61,312 nucleotides of DNA from Arenibacter algicola. Lineage in GTDB: Bacteria > Bacteroidota > Bacteroidia > Flavobacteriales > Flavobacteriaceae. The stretch is from positions 34,493 to 95,804 of the forward strand of contig NZ_JAHKPO010000011.1 in NCBI RefSeq assembly GCF_018860365.1, given 5' to 3'. The notes under the pieces are model-generated. The model searched no databases, was not told where the DNA came from, and saw only the letters and a program-made list of their open reading frames with translations. A program made the translations under genes and the position numbers. Positions 36,149-43,815 of the stretch are shown in pieces. Numbering within the stretch: position 1 is the first letter of the stretch; each line of letters starts with the position of its first letter.

Positions 36149-36916
36149 ATGAGAACACTAAGAAAAACCATTTTTATTGCCCTGGCAGCTACATTATTAC
36201 CACTTACAAGCACAGCACAGGGCGAAAAAAACCAAGCGTACTACGTACATGAGGACCAAGTAAAACCTTCCATGATTCAAAAATACAACCAAGTATCCAA
36301 GGATTTTATGGAAGCATGTAAAAAACATAATCTACGGGACATGAGCTGGCAGGTAGGCTCTACCGACACCGGAAGGTATTTTAACATTTCCCCTATAGAA
36401 AATATGGCGGAACTGGATAAGAACGTTATGGCCCCCTTGGCTGAAAAAATGGGAGAGGAAGCTTTTAGAAATCTTTTTAAGCGGTATAATGAATGTTATG
36501 ACAAACACGGGGATTACGTTATCTATCTGAACAAAGAGCTCACCTATATGCCAGAAGGAATCAGTACCACCACCGAGGGTCAGAACTACAGAAAATGGCA
36601 TTTCTTAAATGTTACCCCAAGCAACATTCAGAATCTTAAGGGAAAGCTGAAGGAATTAAAAGCCCTTTATACTTCAAAAGGATCCAAGGAGTACTATCGC
36701 ATATACCACAATGGGTTTGGTAATATGGGCGATTACTATCTCGCTGTGATTTCGGCCGTAGACGCTGAAGACTATGCCAAAAAATCCAAAGAAAATGAAG
36801 CCTTATTGGGGGAAGAAGGGAAAAAGCTTTTTGATGAAGTGTTCAGCTATGTCCAAAAATACGAAACGGAGAGCGGACAGATGCATCCCGATTTAGCCTA
36901 TACACCTTCAAATTAA
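36149..36916 (+). CDS. Exported tandem ferredoxin-like-barrel protein, 255 aa
   Basis: Signal peptide 1-23 (ALAATLLPLTSTAQ). The mature protein reads as two similar halves: YYVHEDQVKPSMIQKYNQVS with DMSWQVGSTDTGRYFNISP, then WHFLNVTPSNIQNLKGKLKE with EYYRIYHNGFGNMGDYYLAV. Each half is a beta strand, helix, beta hairpin pattern as in antibiotic-biosynthesis-monooxygenase/Dabb proteins. No cofactor motif is seen. It follows the SnoaL gene after 58 bp. Role inferred: binding or conversion of a small hydrophobic molecule outside the cytoplasm. Confidence 0.8.
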   Translation: MRTLRKTIFIALAATLLPLTSTAQGEKNQAYYVHEDQVKPSMIQKYNQVSKDFMEACKKHNLRDMSWQVGSTDTGRYFNISPIENMAELDKNVMAPLAEKMGEEAFRNLFKRYNECYDKHGDYVIYLNKELTYMPEGISTTTEGQNYRKWHFLNVTPSNIQNLKGKLKELKALYTSKGSKEYYRIYHNGFGNMGDYYLAVISAVDAEDYAKKSKENEALLGEEGKKLFDEVFSYVQKYETESGQMHPDLAYTPSN

Positions 36917-36922
36917 ATTCAT

Positions 36923-37049
36923 AAACAGGTAGGCGCTAGGTTTCAAAAAAAACCTCAGGGTAACAAGTAGTTTGCAGATTTTCAATTTGAATTAGCAATT
37001 TCGTAAAGAAAATAGACCAAACCATTACTACAGCCCCCCCTACCTGTTT
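36923..37049 (+). ncRNA. Possible structured intergenic RNA closed by an 11-bp stem
   Basis: AAACAGGTAGG (36923-36933) pairs perfectly with CCTACCTGTTT (37039-37049), enclosing 105 nt that hold a second hairpin, AGGTTT/AAACCT (36938-36955). The right arm is followed by TTTAAAAC. The layout is that of a leader RNA with a closing P1 stem placed before the gene at 37093. Chance of an 11-bp match in this gap is low, but no known family is recognised. Confidence 0.4.
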
Positions 37050-37092
37050 TTAAAACAATTAAATAAGAGTAATAACCATTAAAAACAACAGT

Positions 37093-37527
37093 ATGAGAAC
37101 TATGAAATCAATTTTAGGAGCACTAATGATCGTTGCCCTGTTTATCCCTACTTTAGGATCTGCACAAGAAGGAAACTATTTCACGGTAACCACTTGGAAG
37201 CTAAGTATACCTGAAAATGGTACCCGGGCCGAGCTCAATGGACTTTTAAAAGAATTTACTGAAAAAATATCCTTCAAGAACGATAAGATCATCAGTGAAC
37301 GGGTGCTACATCATATATCCGGGGCAGACTTACGGGATTTGGTCATCATTAGTGAACATGCCTCTTGGAACGACATTGATGCCGCTTCCAATATGCAAAA
37401 TGAATTAATCAATAAAGCCTGGCCCAAGGAGGAAGATCGCAATGCCTTTTTTAAGTCCTGGAATAAATACGTGATTACCCATTCTGACGAGATATATCAA
37501 GAAAATCCGGAATTGACCAAAAAATAG
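37093..37527 (+). CDS. Exported small alpha/beta protein, 144 aa
   Basis: Signal peptide 1-25 (MIVALFIPTLGSAQ). One mature domain: YFTVTTWKLSIPENGTRAEL, then KIISERVLHHISGADLRDLVIISEHASW, resembling a single ferredoxin-like (Dabb/NIPSNAP type) unit with one strand-helix-strand repeat. I do not recognise a named family with certainty. It is set apart from the upstream gene by the putative structured RNA and from the downstream one by a strong hairpin, so its expression level may be tuned separately. Confidence 0.75.
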   Translation: MRTMKSILGALMIVALFIPTLGSAQEGNYFTVTTWKLSIPENGTRAELNGLLKEFTEKISFKNDKIISERVLHHISGADLRDLVIISEHASWNDIDAASNMQNELINKAWPKEEDRNAFFKSWNKYVITHSDEIYQENPELTKK

Positions 37528-37540
37528 TATTGGTTCAAAA

Positions 37541-37567
37541 CCTGACGGGAGTTATAATCCCGTCAGG
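37541..37567. terminator. Strong intergenic hairpin (10-bp perfect stem)
   Basis: CCTGACGGGA (37541-37550) and TCCCGTCAGG (37558-37567) with loop GTTATAA. It lacks a clear T-run on the plus strand (TACAAATAAA follows) but has TTTT on the minus strand. Between co-directional genes it may partly terminate, attenuate, or protect the upstream mRNA from decay. Confidence 0.55.
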
Positions 37568-37590
37568 TACAAATAAAAAACTAAAGCGTC

Positions 37591-38511
37591 ATGAAAAAAT
37601 ATATAATTATTGGGCTTGCAGTAGTTTTTATAACGGCCTGTCAAGAAAAGGCACCACAACGTTACACTCAAAATTCTCCTGAAATTAATACCGTAAAGAA
37701 ATTGATAGGCAATTACAATAATAAAACCTATGACGCCAGTATCTATGCTGATACTTCAAAGACTTATTACAATGCCAAGGAAAACCCTTTGTCGCCGAAA
37801 GAGGTAATTGCCTACCACAAAGAAAGGGATATGGCCTATTCCAATAGAAGTTTCCTTGATAAGGACCAAGAATATGAAATGGTGCTCACTGATGATGGCG
37901 AAACATGGGTAAATTGTTGGTTGGACTGGCAAGGTACCCTTGCAGGAAATGATCAGGTAGTCAATATCCCTATCCACTTAACATATCGTTTCGCAGATGG
38001 CAAAATTGTTCGGGAAGTTGGGATGTGGGATCCCACCGCGATAATGCATGCCCTTCAGGAAATGGAGATGAAAAACAGCATGTCCGCCGATGAAAAAGCT
38101 ATACAGACTACCATAGACAATGTCACCAAGGCTTGGAATGCAAATGACAAGGAATTAATGTACGCCAATTTGGCCAAAAATGTCACGAGAACGGCCAATG
38201 GGGTCACCATCGCCAAAAAACAATCCGATTACGGAGACTTTATGGATATCTACCACAACGCATTTCCTGATTTTAAGGTAAGCTTGGACAAAACGGTCAT
38301 TGATGGCAATAAGGCCTATCTCAACTGGACATGTACCGGGACCAACAAAGGTGAATTCATGGGAAACCCGCCTACCAACAAAAAAATTAAAACCCATGGT
38401 TTTAGTGTTTGGATGTTCGACAAGGCAAACAAGGCCATTAGAGAGGATGCCTTTTATGACAATCTCGTAGTTTACGAACAGTTGGGGTATTCAATGCCCA
38501 TGCCAAAATAA
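37591..38511 (+). CDS. Lipoprotein with two SnoaL-like domains
   Basis: Protein of 306 aa. Lipoprotein signal MKKYIIIGLAVVFITACQ (Cys17). Domain 1 about 30-155 (SIYADTSKTYYNAKENPLSP; WVNCWLDWQGT; VREVGMWDP); domain 2 about 165-306 (FPDFKVSLDKTVID; AYLNWTCTGTNKGEF; KTHGFSVWMFDKANKAIRED). Domain 2 aligns closely with the protein at 35551, down to the shared ending QLGYS. Domain 1 is more diverged and has lost the Gly-Glu-Phe motif, so the two may bind different ligands or form an internal heterodimer. Outside the inner membrane by its signal. Confidence 0.85.
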   Translation: MKKYIIIGLAVVFITACQEKAPQRYTQNSPEINTVKKLIGNYNNKTYDASIYADTSKTYYNAKENPLSPKEVIAYHKERDMAYSNRSFLDKDQEYEMVLTDDGETWVNCWLDWQGTLAGNDQVVNIPIHLTYRFADGKIVREVGMWDPTAIMHALQEMEMKNSMSADEKAIQTTIDNVTKAWNANDKELMYANLAKNVTRTANGVTIAKKQSDYGDFMDIYHNAFPDFKVSLDKTVIDGNKAYLNWTCTGTNKGEFMGNPPTNKKIKTHGFSVWMFDKANKAIREDAFYDNLVVYEQLGYSMPMPK

Positions 38512-38536
38512 AAAACCCAGCAAAGCTAATAACACA

Positions 38537-39046
38537 ATGAACCTTAAATGGAATTTAACAGTTGGTTTCTTAATAGTTGTCCTGACAACAAACTTAAGTT
38601 GCAAGGAAAAAATTATCAAAGAAAAAGCGGAGCTGCCAAAACACACTACAGAAAAGGAAATTCCCGAATATTTTCTACTCCGTCCTGAAGTAGAGAAGGC
38701 CTATGGCTACTCACATGCCGTAAAAATAGGGAACGAAATAAAGATTTCCGGAGCAGTGAGTATGGACGATGAAGGCAACCCGACCGCAATAGGTGATCTT
38801 GAACAGCAAATGAAAAATTGTTACTCCGATTTGGAAAAGGTTTTAGCGCACTATGGATGTACCTTTCAAGATGTAGTGGTAGAAAATGTTTTCACCACTA
38901 ACATGCCCAAGTTTCTAGAAGTTGCCGCCTATAGAAATGAGATTTATAAAAATCAATATCCAACAGGTTCTTGGCTAGGCGTCAAGGAACTGGCACTTCC
39001 GGAATTTATGATCGAAATAGAATTGGAGGTTCATAAAGCGGAATAA
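38537..39046 (+). CDS. RidA-family lipoprotein
   Basis: Protein of 169 aa. Lipoprotein signal (FLIVVLTTNLSCK, Cys about 22), then the RidA/YjgF fold: YGYSHAVKIGNEIKISGAVS (about 57-76), DLEQQMKNCYSDLEKVLAHYG (about 88-108), DVVVENVFTTNM, and FMIEIELEVHKA at the end. The position where active RidA deaminases carry Arg (ARxxV near the C-terminus) is Ser-Trp-Leu-Gly-Val here (TGSWLGVKELALP), so enamine hydrolysis is doubtful. RidA proteins are usually cytosolic; export as a lipoprotein is unusual. It follows the double SnoaL gene after 25 bp. Confidence 0.88.
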   Translation: MNLKWNLTVGFLIVVLTTNLSCKEKIIKEKAELPKHTTEKEIPEYFLLRPEVEKAYGYSHAVKIGNEIKISGAVSMDDEGNPTAIGDLEQQMKNCYSDLEKVLAHYGCTFQDVVVENVFTTNMPKFLEVAAYRNEIYKNQYPTGSWLGVKELALPEFMIEIELEVHKAE

Positions 39047-39361
39047 CATTAAGGTAAATCCATAAAATCATGATTAAACCAACTATGCTTTAAGCCTGTA
39101 TTGTATTCTAAAACCAAATGGTTACTTCGGTACCTATTATTAACGACCCCTAGTATAAAGCCATTAAAAATCGGTATACCGTTTTGGAACCAATTATATT
39201 GTCGATGCAAATAACCCTATAAAACAAATCTTAAATCCCAATATTATTCATGATTTAAAAACAAAGTACTAAATTGAAAGAGATTGCATTACCCTCCCCC
39301 ATAGAATAAAATATAAAATCCACAATTGAATCCACTAGAATAGAAAAATAACAAATTTTAA
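39047..39361. other. Intergenic region with candidate operator
   Basis: 315 bp without a gene. It contains a perfect 10-bp palindrome CGGTATACCG (39172-39181) framed by A and T runs, and AT-rich sequence up to the next ATG. It splits the cluster into an exported part (upstream) and a mostly cytoplasmic part (downstream), so a second promoter is likely here. Confidence 0.4.
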
Positions 39362-39907
39362 ATGGTTTATTATTGGTTGCATCTATTATATATTTTTATA
39401 GGTTCCAAATTATTCTGGAAGGAAGTTGATCTTACTTCAAATCAAACAAGAAAACGAAGGGTAAGCATTTTAGATTGCGACACCTTCAGGTATATGTCCA
39501 ATGCCAAGTACGCTTATTATATGGACTTCATTCGATTTGAAAAAATGTTTCGGTCAAAACTATTTGATAATACTGTAAAAAAAGGGATGTATGCTGTTTT
39601 AGGGTCTCAAAAAATCATCTATAAAAAACCTTTACAAATGTGGTCAACATTCACAATCACCCTTATCCTGGAAGGATGGGATGACAAATGGGTATATCAC
39701 AGTCAGGTTTTTGAACAAAATAACCAAGTGTGTGCCATTGGCTATACAAAAGCCGCTTTTTGGAAAGGCAAGAAAGCACAGGATTTAGAGATGATATTTA
39801 AAAATTGTGGTGTTACAATTAATGAAATGAAAATTTCAGAAGAAATACAGGACATATTTAATAGTGATTACCAACTTTTAAAAAATACAACTGACATATT
39901 AACCTAA
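39362..39907 (+). CDS. THEM6-like thioesterase (4HBT_2), membrane-anchored
   Basis: Protein of 181 aa. A short N-terminal hydrophobic segment (YYWLHLLYIFIGSKLF) is followed by a hotdog domain: RRVSILDCDTFRYMSNAKYAYYMDFIRFE (the Asp-x-x-x-x-Met-x-Asn region that replaces the classical catalytic Asp), then MYAVLGSQKIIYKKPL and QVCAIGYTKAAFWKG. This matches the THEM6/acyl-CoA thioesterase-like group. It probably acts on acyl thioesters at the inner membrane. It precedes the methyltransferase by 12 bp. Confidence 0.83.
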   Translation: MVYYWLHLLYIFIGSKLFWKEVDLTSNQTRKRRVSILDCDTFRYMSNAKYAYYMDFIRFEKMFRSKLFDNTVKKGMYAVLGSQKIIYKKPLQMWSTFTITLILEGWDDKWVYHSQVFEQNNQVCAIGYTKAAFWKGKKAQDLEMIFKNCGVTINEMKISEEIQDIFNSDYQLLKNTTDILT

Positions 39908-39919
39908 ATACTATGCATC

Positions 39920-40957
39920 ATGGAAACAACAACACAGGTTACAGTAGATCCCTCAAAAATTATGCAGGTCGGTACCGGATTTTTCGGCACAAAGACCTTG
40001 CTCACGGCAGTGAATATGGAACTATTTACCGTTTTGGCCAAACGGGAATTATCTGGCAAGGATATTCAATCCGTACTAGGTTTACATTCGCGAAGTCTTT
40101 ATGATTTTTTGGATGCATTGGTAGCCATGGACTTTTTAAAAAGAAAAGGAATAAAGGAAAGTGCCCTTTACAGCAATGCAGAGGATACCAATTTCTTTCT
40201 GGACAAGAACAAACCAAGTTATATGGGGGGTATGCTGGAAATGTGCAACAACCGTCTGTACCCCTTTTGGAATGATTTGGAGGATGGGTTAAAAACAGGG
40301 TTGCCGCAAAATGAAACTAAAAATGGCGGGAAACCCATTTTTGAAGCGGTCTATGCAGATCCTAAGAAACTACGGGAATTTGTTGGAGCTATGGCCGGGG
40401 TACAAATGGGAAATTTTATAGAATTTGCCAAAGTATTTAATTTTTCGAATTACAAAACCCTGTGCGATATTGGTGGGGCGGGAGGATTTTTAGCGGCTCA
40501 CGTAGCCATGAACAATCAACATATGCAATGTACATCCATGGATCTGCCCCAGGTAGAACCAATTGCAAAGGAAAACGTCCGGAATATGGGTTTACAGGAT
40601 AAGGTGAAAATTACCTCAGGGGATTTCTTTTCGGATGATTTTCCAAAATCGGACATAATTACCATGGGTAACATTTTACATGACTGGGGTACCAAGGATA
40701 AAAAGACCCTTATAAAAAAAGCATATAATGCCCTACCTAAAGGTGGTGCCTTTGTCGTCATCGAAAATATTATAGATAATGACAGAAGTAAAAATGCCTT
40801 TGGACTTTTAATGTCCTTGAATATGCTAATTGAGACAGAAGAAGGCTATGATTTCTCCTTTTCAGATTTTGACAAAATTGTCAAGGAAGCCGGATTTAAA
40901 TCAACTTCAATAATGCCATTGAAAGGACCAACAAGTGCGGCGATAGCCATAAAATAA
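39920..40957 (+). CDS. O-methyltransferase, family 2 (SAM-dependent)
   Basis: Protein of 345 aa. N-terminal dimerisation winged-helix (TKTLLTAVNMELFTVLAK; LHSRSLYDFLDALVAMDFL), then the SAM domain with motif I CDIGGAGGFLAAHVA (about 177-191), SMDLPQVEP (acidic loop), and NILHDWGTKDKKTLIKKAY (about 250), where His-Asp-Trp matches the catalytic His region of plant and bacterial small-molecule O-methyltransferases. Predicted to methylate a hydroxyl or carboxyl on an aromatic or polyketide-like compound, in the cytoplasm. It is the strongest hint that the cluster makes or inactivates a small molecule. Confidence 0.9.
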   Translation: METTTQVTVDPSKIMQVGTGFFGTKTLLTAVNMELFTVLAKRELSGKDIQSVLGLHSRSLYDFLDALVAMDFLKRKGIKESALYSNAEDTNFFLDKNKPSYMGGMLEMCNNRLYPFWNDLEDGLKTGLPQNETKNGGKPIFEAVYADPKKLREFVGAMAGVQMGNFIEFAKVFNFSNYKTLCDIGGAGGFLAAHVAMNNQHMQCTSMDLPQVEPIAKENVRNMGLQDKVKITSGDFFSDDFPKSDIITMGNILHDWGTKDKKTLIKKAYNALPKGGAFVVIENIIDNDRSKNAFGLLMSLNMLIETEEGYDFSFSDFDKIVKEAGFKSTSIMPLKGPTSAAIAIK

Positions 40958-40972
40958 AAACATGCTGTAATT

Positions 40973-42022
40973 ATGAGAACGGTATTTTTATTCACCAACA
41001 TTTTTTTGGCTTGTTTAGTTTCCTGTGCGGAAAATCAACAATCAAAATTGGAAACGGAGCCTACATCCACCTATATGGATTACTCCAACAGCGAAGATCA
41101 ATTTACAGGCGGTATTAATATGATACCAATCACTACACCCAAAGGTACTTTTAAGGTATGGACCAAACGGGTAGGTAACAATCCAAAAATGAAAGTTTTA
41201 TTGCTTCATGGCGGTCCAGGGGGTACACACGAATTTTTTGAATGTTTTGATGGTTATTTGCCGAAGGAAGAAATTGAATATATTTATTATGACCAACTGG
41301 ATTCCTATTATAGCGACAAGCCCAATGACTCCACTCTTTGGACTACAGAACATTTTGTTGAGGAGGTGGAACAAGTTAGAAAAGCCCTAAACCTAAATAA
41401 AGATAACTTTTATCTTCTTGGGCAATCTTGGGGCGGTATCTTGGGAATGGAATATGCCTTAAAATATCAGGATAATTTAAAAGGACTTATTATTTCCAAT
41501 ATGATGGCCAGCATCCCAGAATATGAGAAGTATGCCGCTGAAGTTCTAGGTCCACAATTGCCCCCTGATGTCTATAAGGAAATCAAGGCTATGGAGGCGA
41601 ATAATGATTTTGAAAATCCCAAATATTCGGAACTCGTAACACAAAATTACTATACGGAACACTTTTTAAGATTGCCTGTGGATAAATGGCCAGAATCCAT
41701 TAATAGGGCCATGGCCCACCTCAACCCCAATATTTATGTTTTTATGCAAGGATATAGTGAATTTGGGGTAACTGGAAATGCATCCCTAAAGGGTTGGGAT
41801 GTCTCCGAGAGATTAAAGACAATTACAGTTCCTACCTTGGTTATAGGTGCTACCCATGATACCATGGATCCAAAATACATGGAATGGATGTCCAATGAAT
41901 TGCCCACGGGTCGATTTTTGCTATGCCCAAATGGCAGCCATTTATCGCAATACGATGACCAAAAGACCTATTTCAATGGATTGATAAGATTCATTAAAGA
42001 TGTTGACGACAATAATTTTTAA
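40973..42022 (+). CDS. Proline-iminopeptidase-like alpha/beta hydrolase, lipoprotein
   Basis: Protein of 349 aa. Lipoprotein signal (IFLACLVSC, Cys about 16). Family features: oxyanion LLHGGPGGTHEFF (about 76-88), YYDQLDSYYSDKP (about 103-115; the usual form is DQLGS), nucleophile elbow LGQSWGGILG with Ser near 151, and catalytic His in NGSHLSQYDD near 325. The Asp in place of Gly in DQLDS may change the pocket. Members release N-terminal proline or cleave related amides and esters; outside the cytoplasm it may hydrolyse an exported or imported amide or ester. Confidence 0.88.
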   Translation: MRTVFLFTNIFLACLVSCAENQQSKLETEPTSTYMDYSNSEDQFTGGINMIPITTPKGTFKVWTKRVGNNPKMKVLLLHGGPGGTHEFFECFDGYLPKEEIEYIYYDQLDSYYSDKPNDSTLWTTEHFVEEVEQVRKALNLNKDNFYLLGQSWGGILGMEYALKYQDNLKGLIISNMMASIPEYEKYAAEVLGPQLPPDVYKEIKAMEANNDFENPKYSELVTQNYYTEHFLRLPVDKWPESINRAMAHLNPNIYVFMQGYSEFGVTGNASLKGWDVSERLKTITVPTLVIGATHDTMDPKYMEWMSNELPTGRFLLCPNGSHLSQYDDQKTYFNGLIRFIKDVDDNNF

Positions 42023-42037
42023 TTAAAAAGAACCGTC

Positions 42038-43681
42038 ATGAATAATTTCAATTCTTCAATAGAGGCTTTTCTCTATTGGGAAAAGGAAACACCAAGTTAC
42101 CCGTTCTTGATTCAGAATTTTGAGAGCCATCAAAAGACCATCTCATATTCCGATGCCGGGATTGAAATGAGAAAATTAGCCTCTTATTTATTAAAATTAG
42201 GTCTTCCTGAAAAAAGTCATATTGCCTTGCTGTCCAAAAATTGCCCCCACTGGATTATGGCAGATTTAGCCATATCCATGGCAGGATTTATTTCCATTCC
42301 AATTTATCCCACCTTAACTTCTGAAGGGATAAACCAAATTTTAACACATAGTGAATCCAAAGCAATCATTGTTGGCAAATTGGATGATTTTGAATCTCAG
42401 AAAGAAGGCATTCCCAATATTCCCATTATCAGTGTTAAAACATTTGGAGGAAATACAGGTAAATCTTGGGAAGACATTATGAACCAGGAATTGGAGTTGA
42501 TGGATTTGAATAGACCTAAAACTGAAGACCTTCGAACTATTATTTACACCTCCGGAACTACGGGACAACCTAAAGGAGTAATGCATACTTCAGGGAATTT
42601 CACCAATAGTTCAACTACATTTACACAGGTTATAAATCTCCCAAAAAATCCCAAATTTTTTTCTTATTTGCCCTTGGCACATGTTGCGGAACGTGCTTTT
42701 TGTAATGGAATACTTTTTTATGGCGGCCAGATAACCTTTCCTTATTCCTTGGAAACATTCGCCGGGAACTTAGAAAAATTACAACCGGATATTTTCTTTG
42801 GCGTACCTAGAATTTGGACCAAATTTCAAGAAAAAATTTTGGAAAGCCTTCCACAAAGGAAATTGTCCTTACTATTATCCATCCCATTCGTAAACAAATC
42901 AGTAAAGAAAAAAATCCAGACCAAATTGGGATTGTCCAACGCATCATTCATTGCCTCGGCGGCTGCACCCATTGCTAGCAGTTTGGTTAAATGGTATAAT
43001 ACTATTGGTATCACCATTCAACAAGCCTATGGTATGACGGAAGATTGTTGTATTTCACATGCCAATTTATCCAATCAAAGTAAAATAGGTACTGTAGGCA
43101 AAGCATTGGAAGGGGTGAAAATTAAATTTTCTGAGGAAGGTGAAATTTTAATTTTAAATAACTGTCTTTTTAAAGGTTATTTTAAAGAACCAGAGATAAC
43201 AGCAACAGTTTTTGATGAAGAAGGATATTTTAAAACCGGGGATATTGGCGAATACGACCATGAAGGTTATTTAACCATCACCGGCAGGGTAAAAGATCAA
43301 TTTAAAACCGATAAAGGTAAATACATATCCCCTGCCCCCATTGAACTGCAAATTTCAAAAAATACGGACATTGAACAGATCTGCGTTGTTGGCACCGGTA
43401 TACCTCAGCCTATAGCTTTAGTGACGGTCTCATCCTTAGGGAAGTCCAAATCTAAAGATGATCTAAGCAAAAGTTTGTATCAATCTATTTTGGAAATTAA
43501 TCCAAGTCTGCAAAAACATGAGAAAATAGCCAAAGTGGTAGTAATGCAAGAGGAATGGAATGTAGCTAATGGATTCTCCACTCCGTCGTTAAAAATAAAA
43601 AGGAACAGTTTGGAAAGGGTATTCCAGCCCTTATATAAAACTTGGTTCGAAGCCGAGCAAAATGTGATTTTTAAATCATAA
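42038..43681 (+). CDS. Long-chain acyl-CoA synthetase-like AMP-forming ligase
   Basis: Protein of 547 aa. Adenylation motifs: IIYTSGTTGQPKGVMHTSG (A3, about 167-185), QQAYGMTED (A5, about 328), GYFKTGDIGEYD (A7, about 401) and KTDKGKYISPAPIE with the catalytic Lys (A10, about 424). Overall it resembles FadD15-type long-chain acid-CoA ligases. It activates a carboxylic acid to acyl-CoA in the cytoplasm. Next to the thioesterase and the methyltransferase, it may supply or recycle the acyl group used by the cluster. Confidence 0.9.
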   Translation: MNNFNSSIEAFLYWEKETPSYPFLIQNFESHQKTISYSDAGIEMRKLASYLLKLGLPEKSHIALLSKNCPHWIMADLAISMAGFISIPIYPTLTSEGINQILTHSESKAIIVGKLDDFESQKEGIPNIPIISVKTFGGNTGKSWEDIMNQELELMDLNRPKTEDLRTIIYTSGTTGQPKGVMHTSGNFTNSSTTFTQVINLPKNPKFFSYLPLAHVAERAFCNGILFYGGQITFPYSLETFAGNLEKLQPDIFFGVPRIWTKFQEKILESLPQRKLSLLLSIPFVNKSVKKKIQTKLGLSNASFIASAAAPIASSLVKWYNTIGITIQQAYGMTEDCCISHANLSNQSKIGTVGKALEGVKIKFSEEGEILILNNCLFKGYFKEPEITATVFDEEGYFKTGDIGEYDHEGYLTITGRVKDQFKTDKGKYISPAPIELQISKNTDIEQICVVGTGIPQPIALVTVSSLGKSKSKDDLSKSLYQSILEINPSLQKHEKIAKVVVMQEEWNVANGFSTPSLKIKRNSLERVFQPLYKTWFEAEQNVIFKS

Positions 43682-43815
43682 CAACACCCCTGTTCAATAT
43701 CTAAAAACTATGAAAGCAGAACGAATCCTAGAAAATACAATAATTGAAAAATATGACCGCCTTTATATTTAGCTTGGTTTAGCTGAAGCCATGTATTGAA
43801 CACAACACTTAATCT

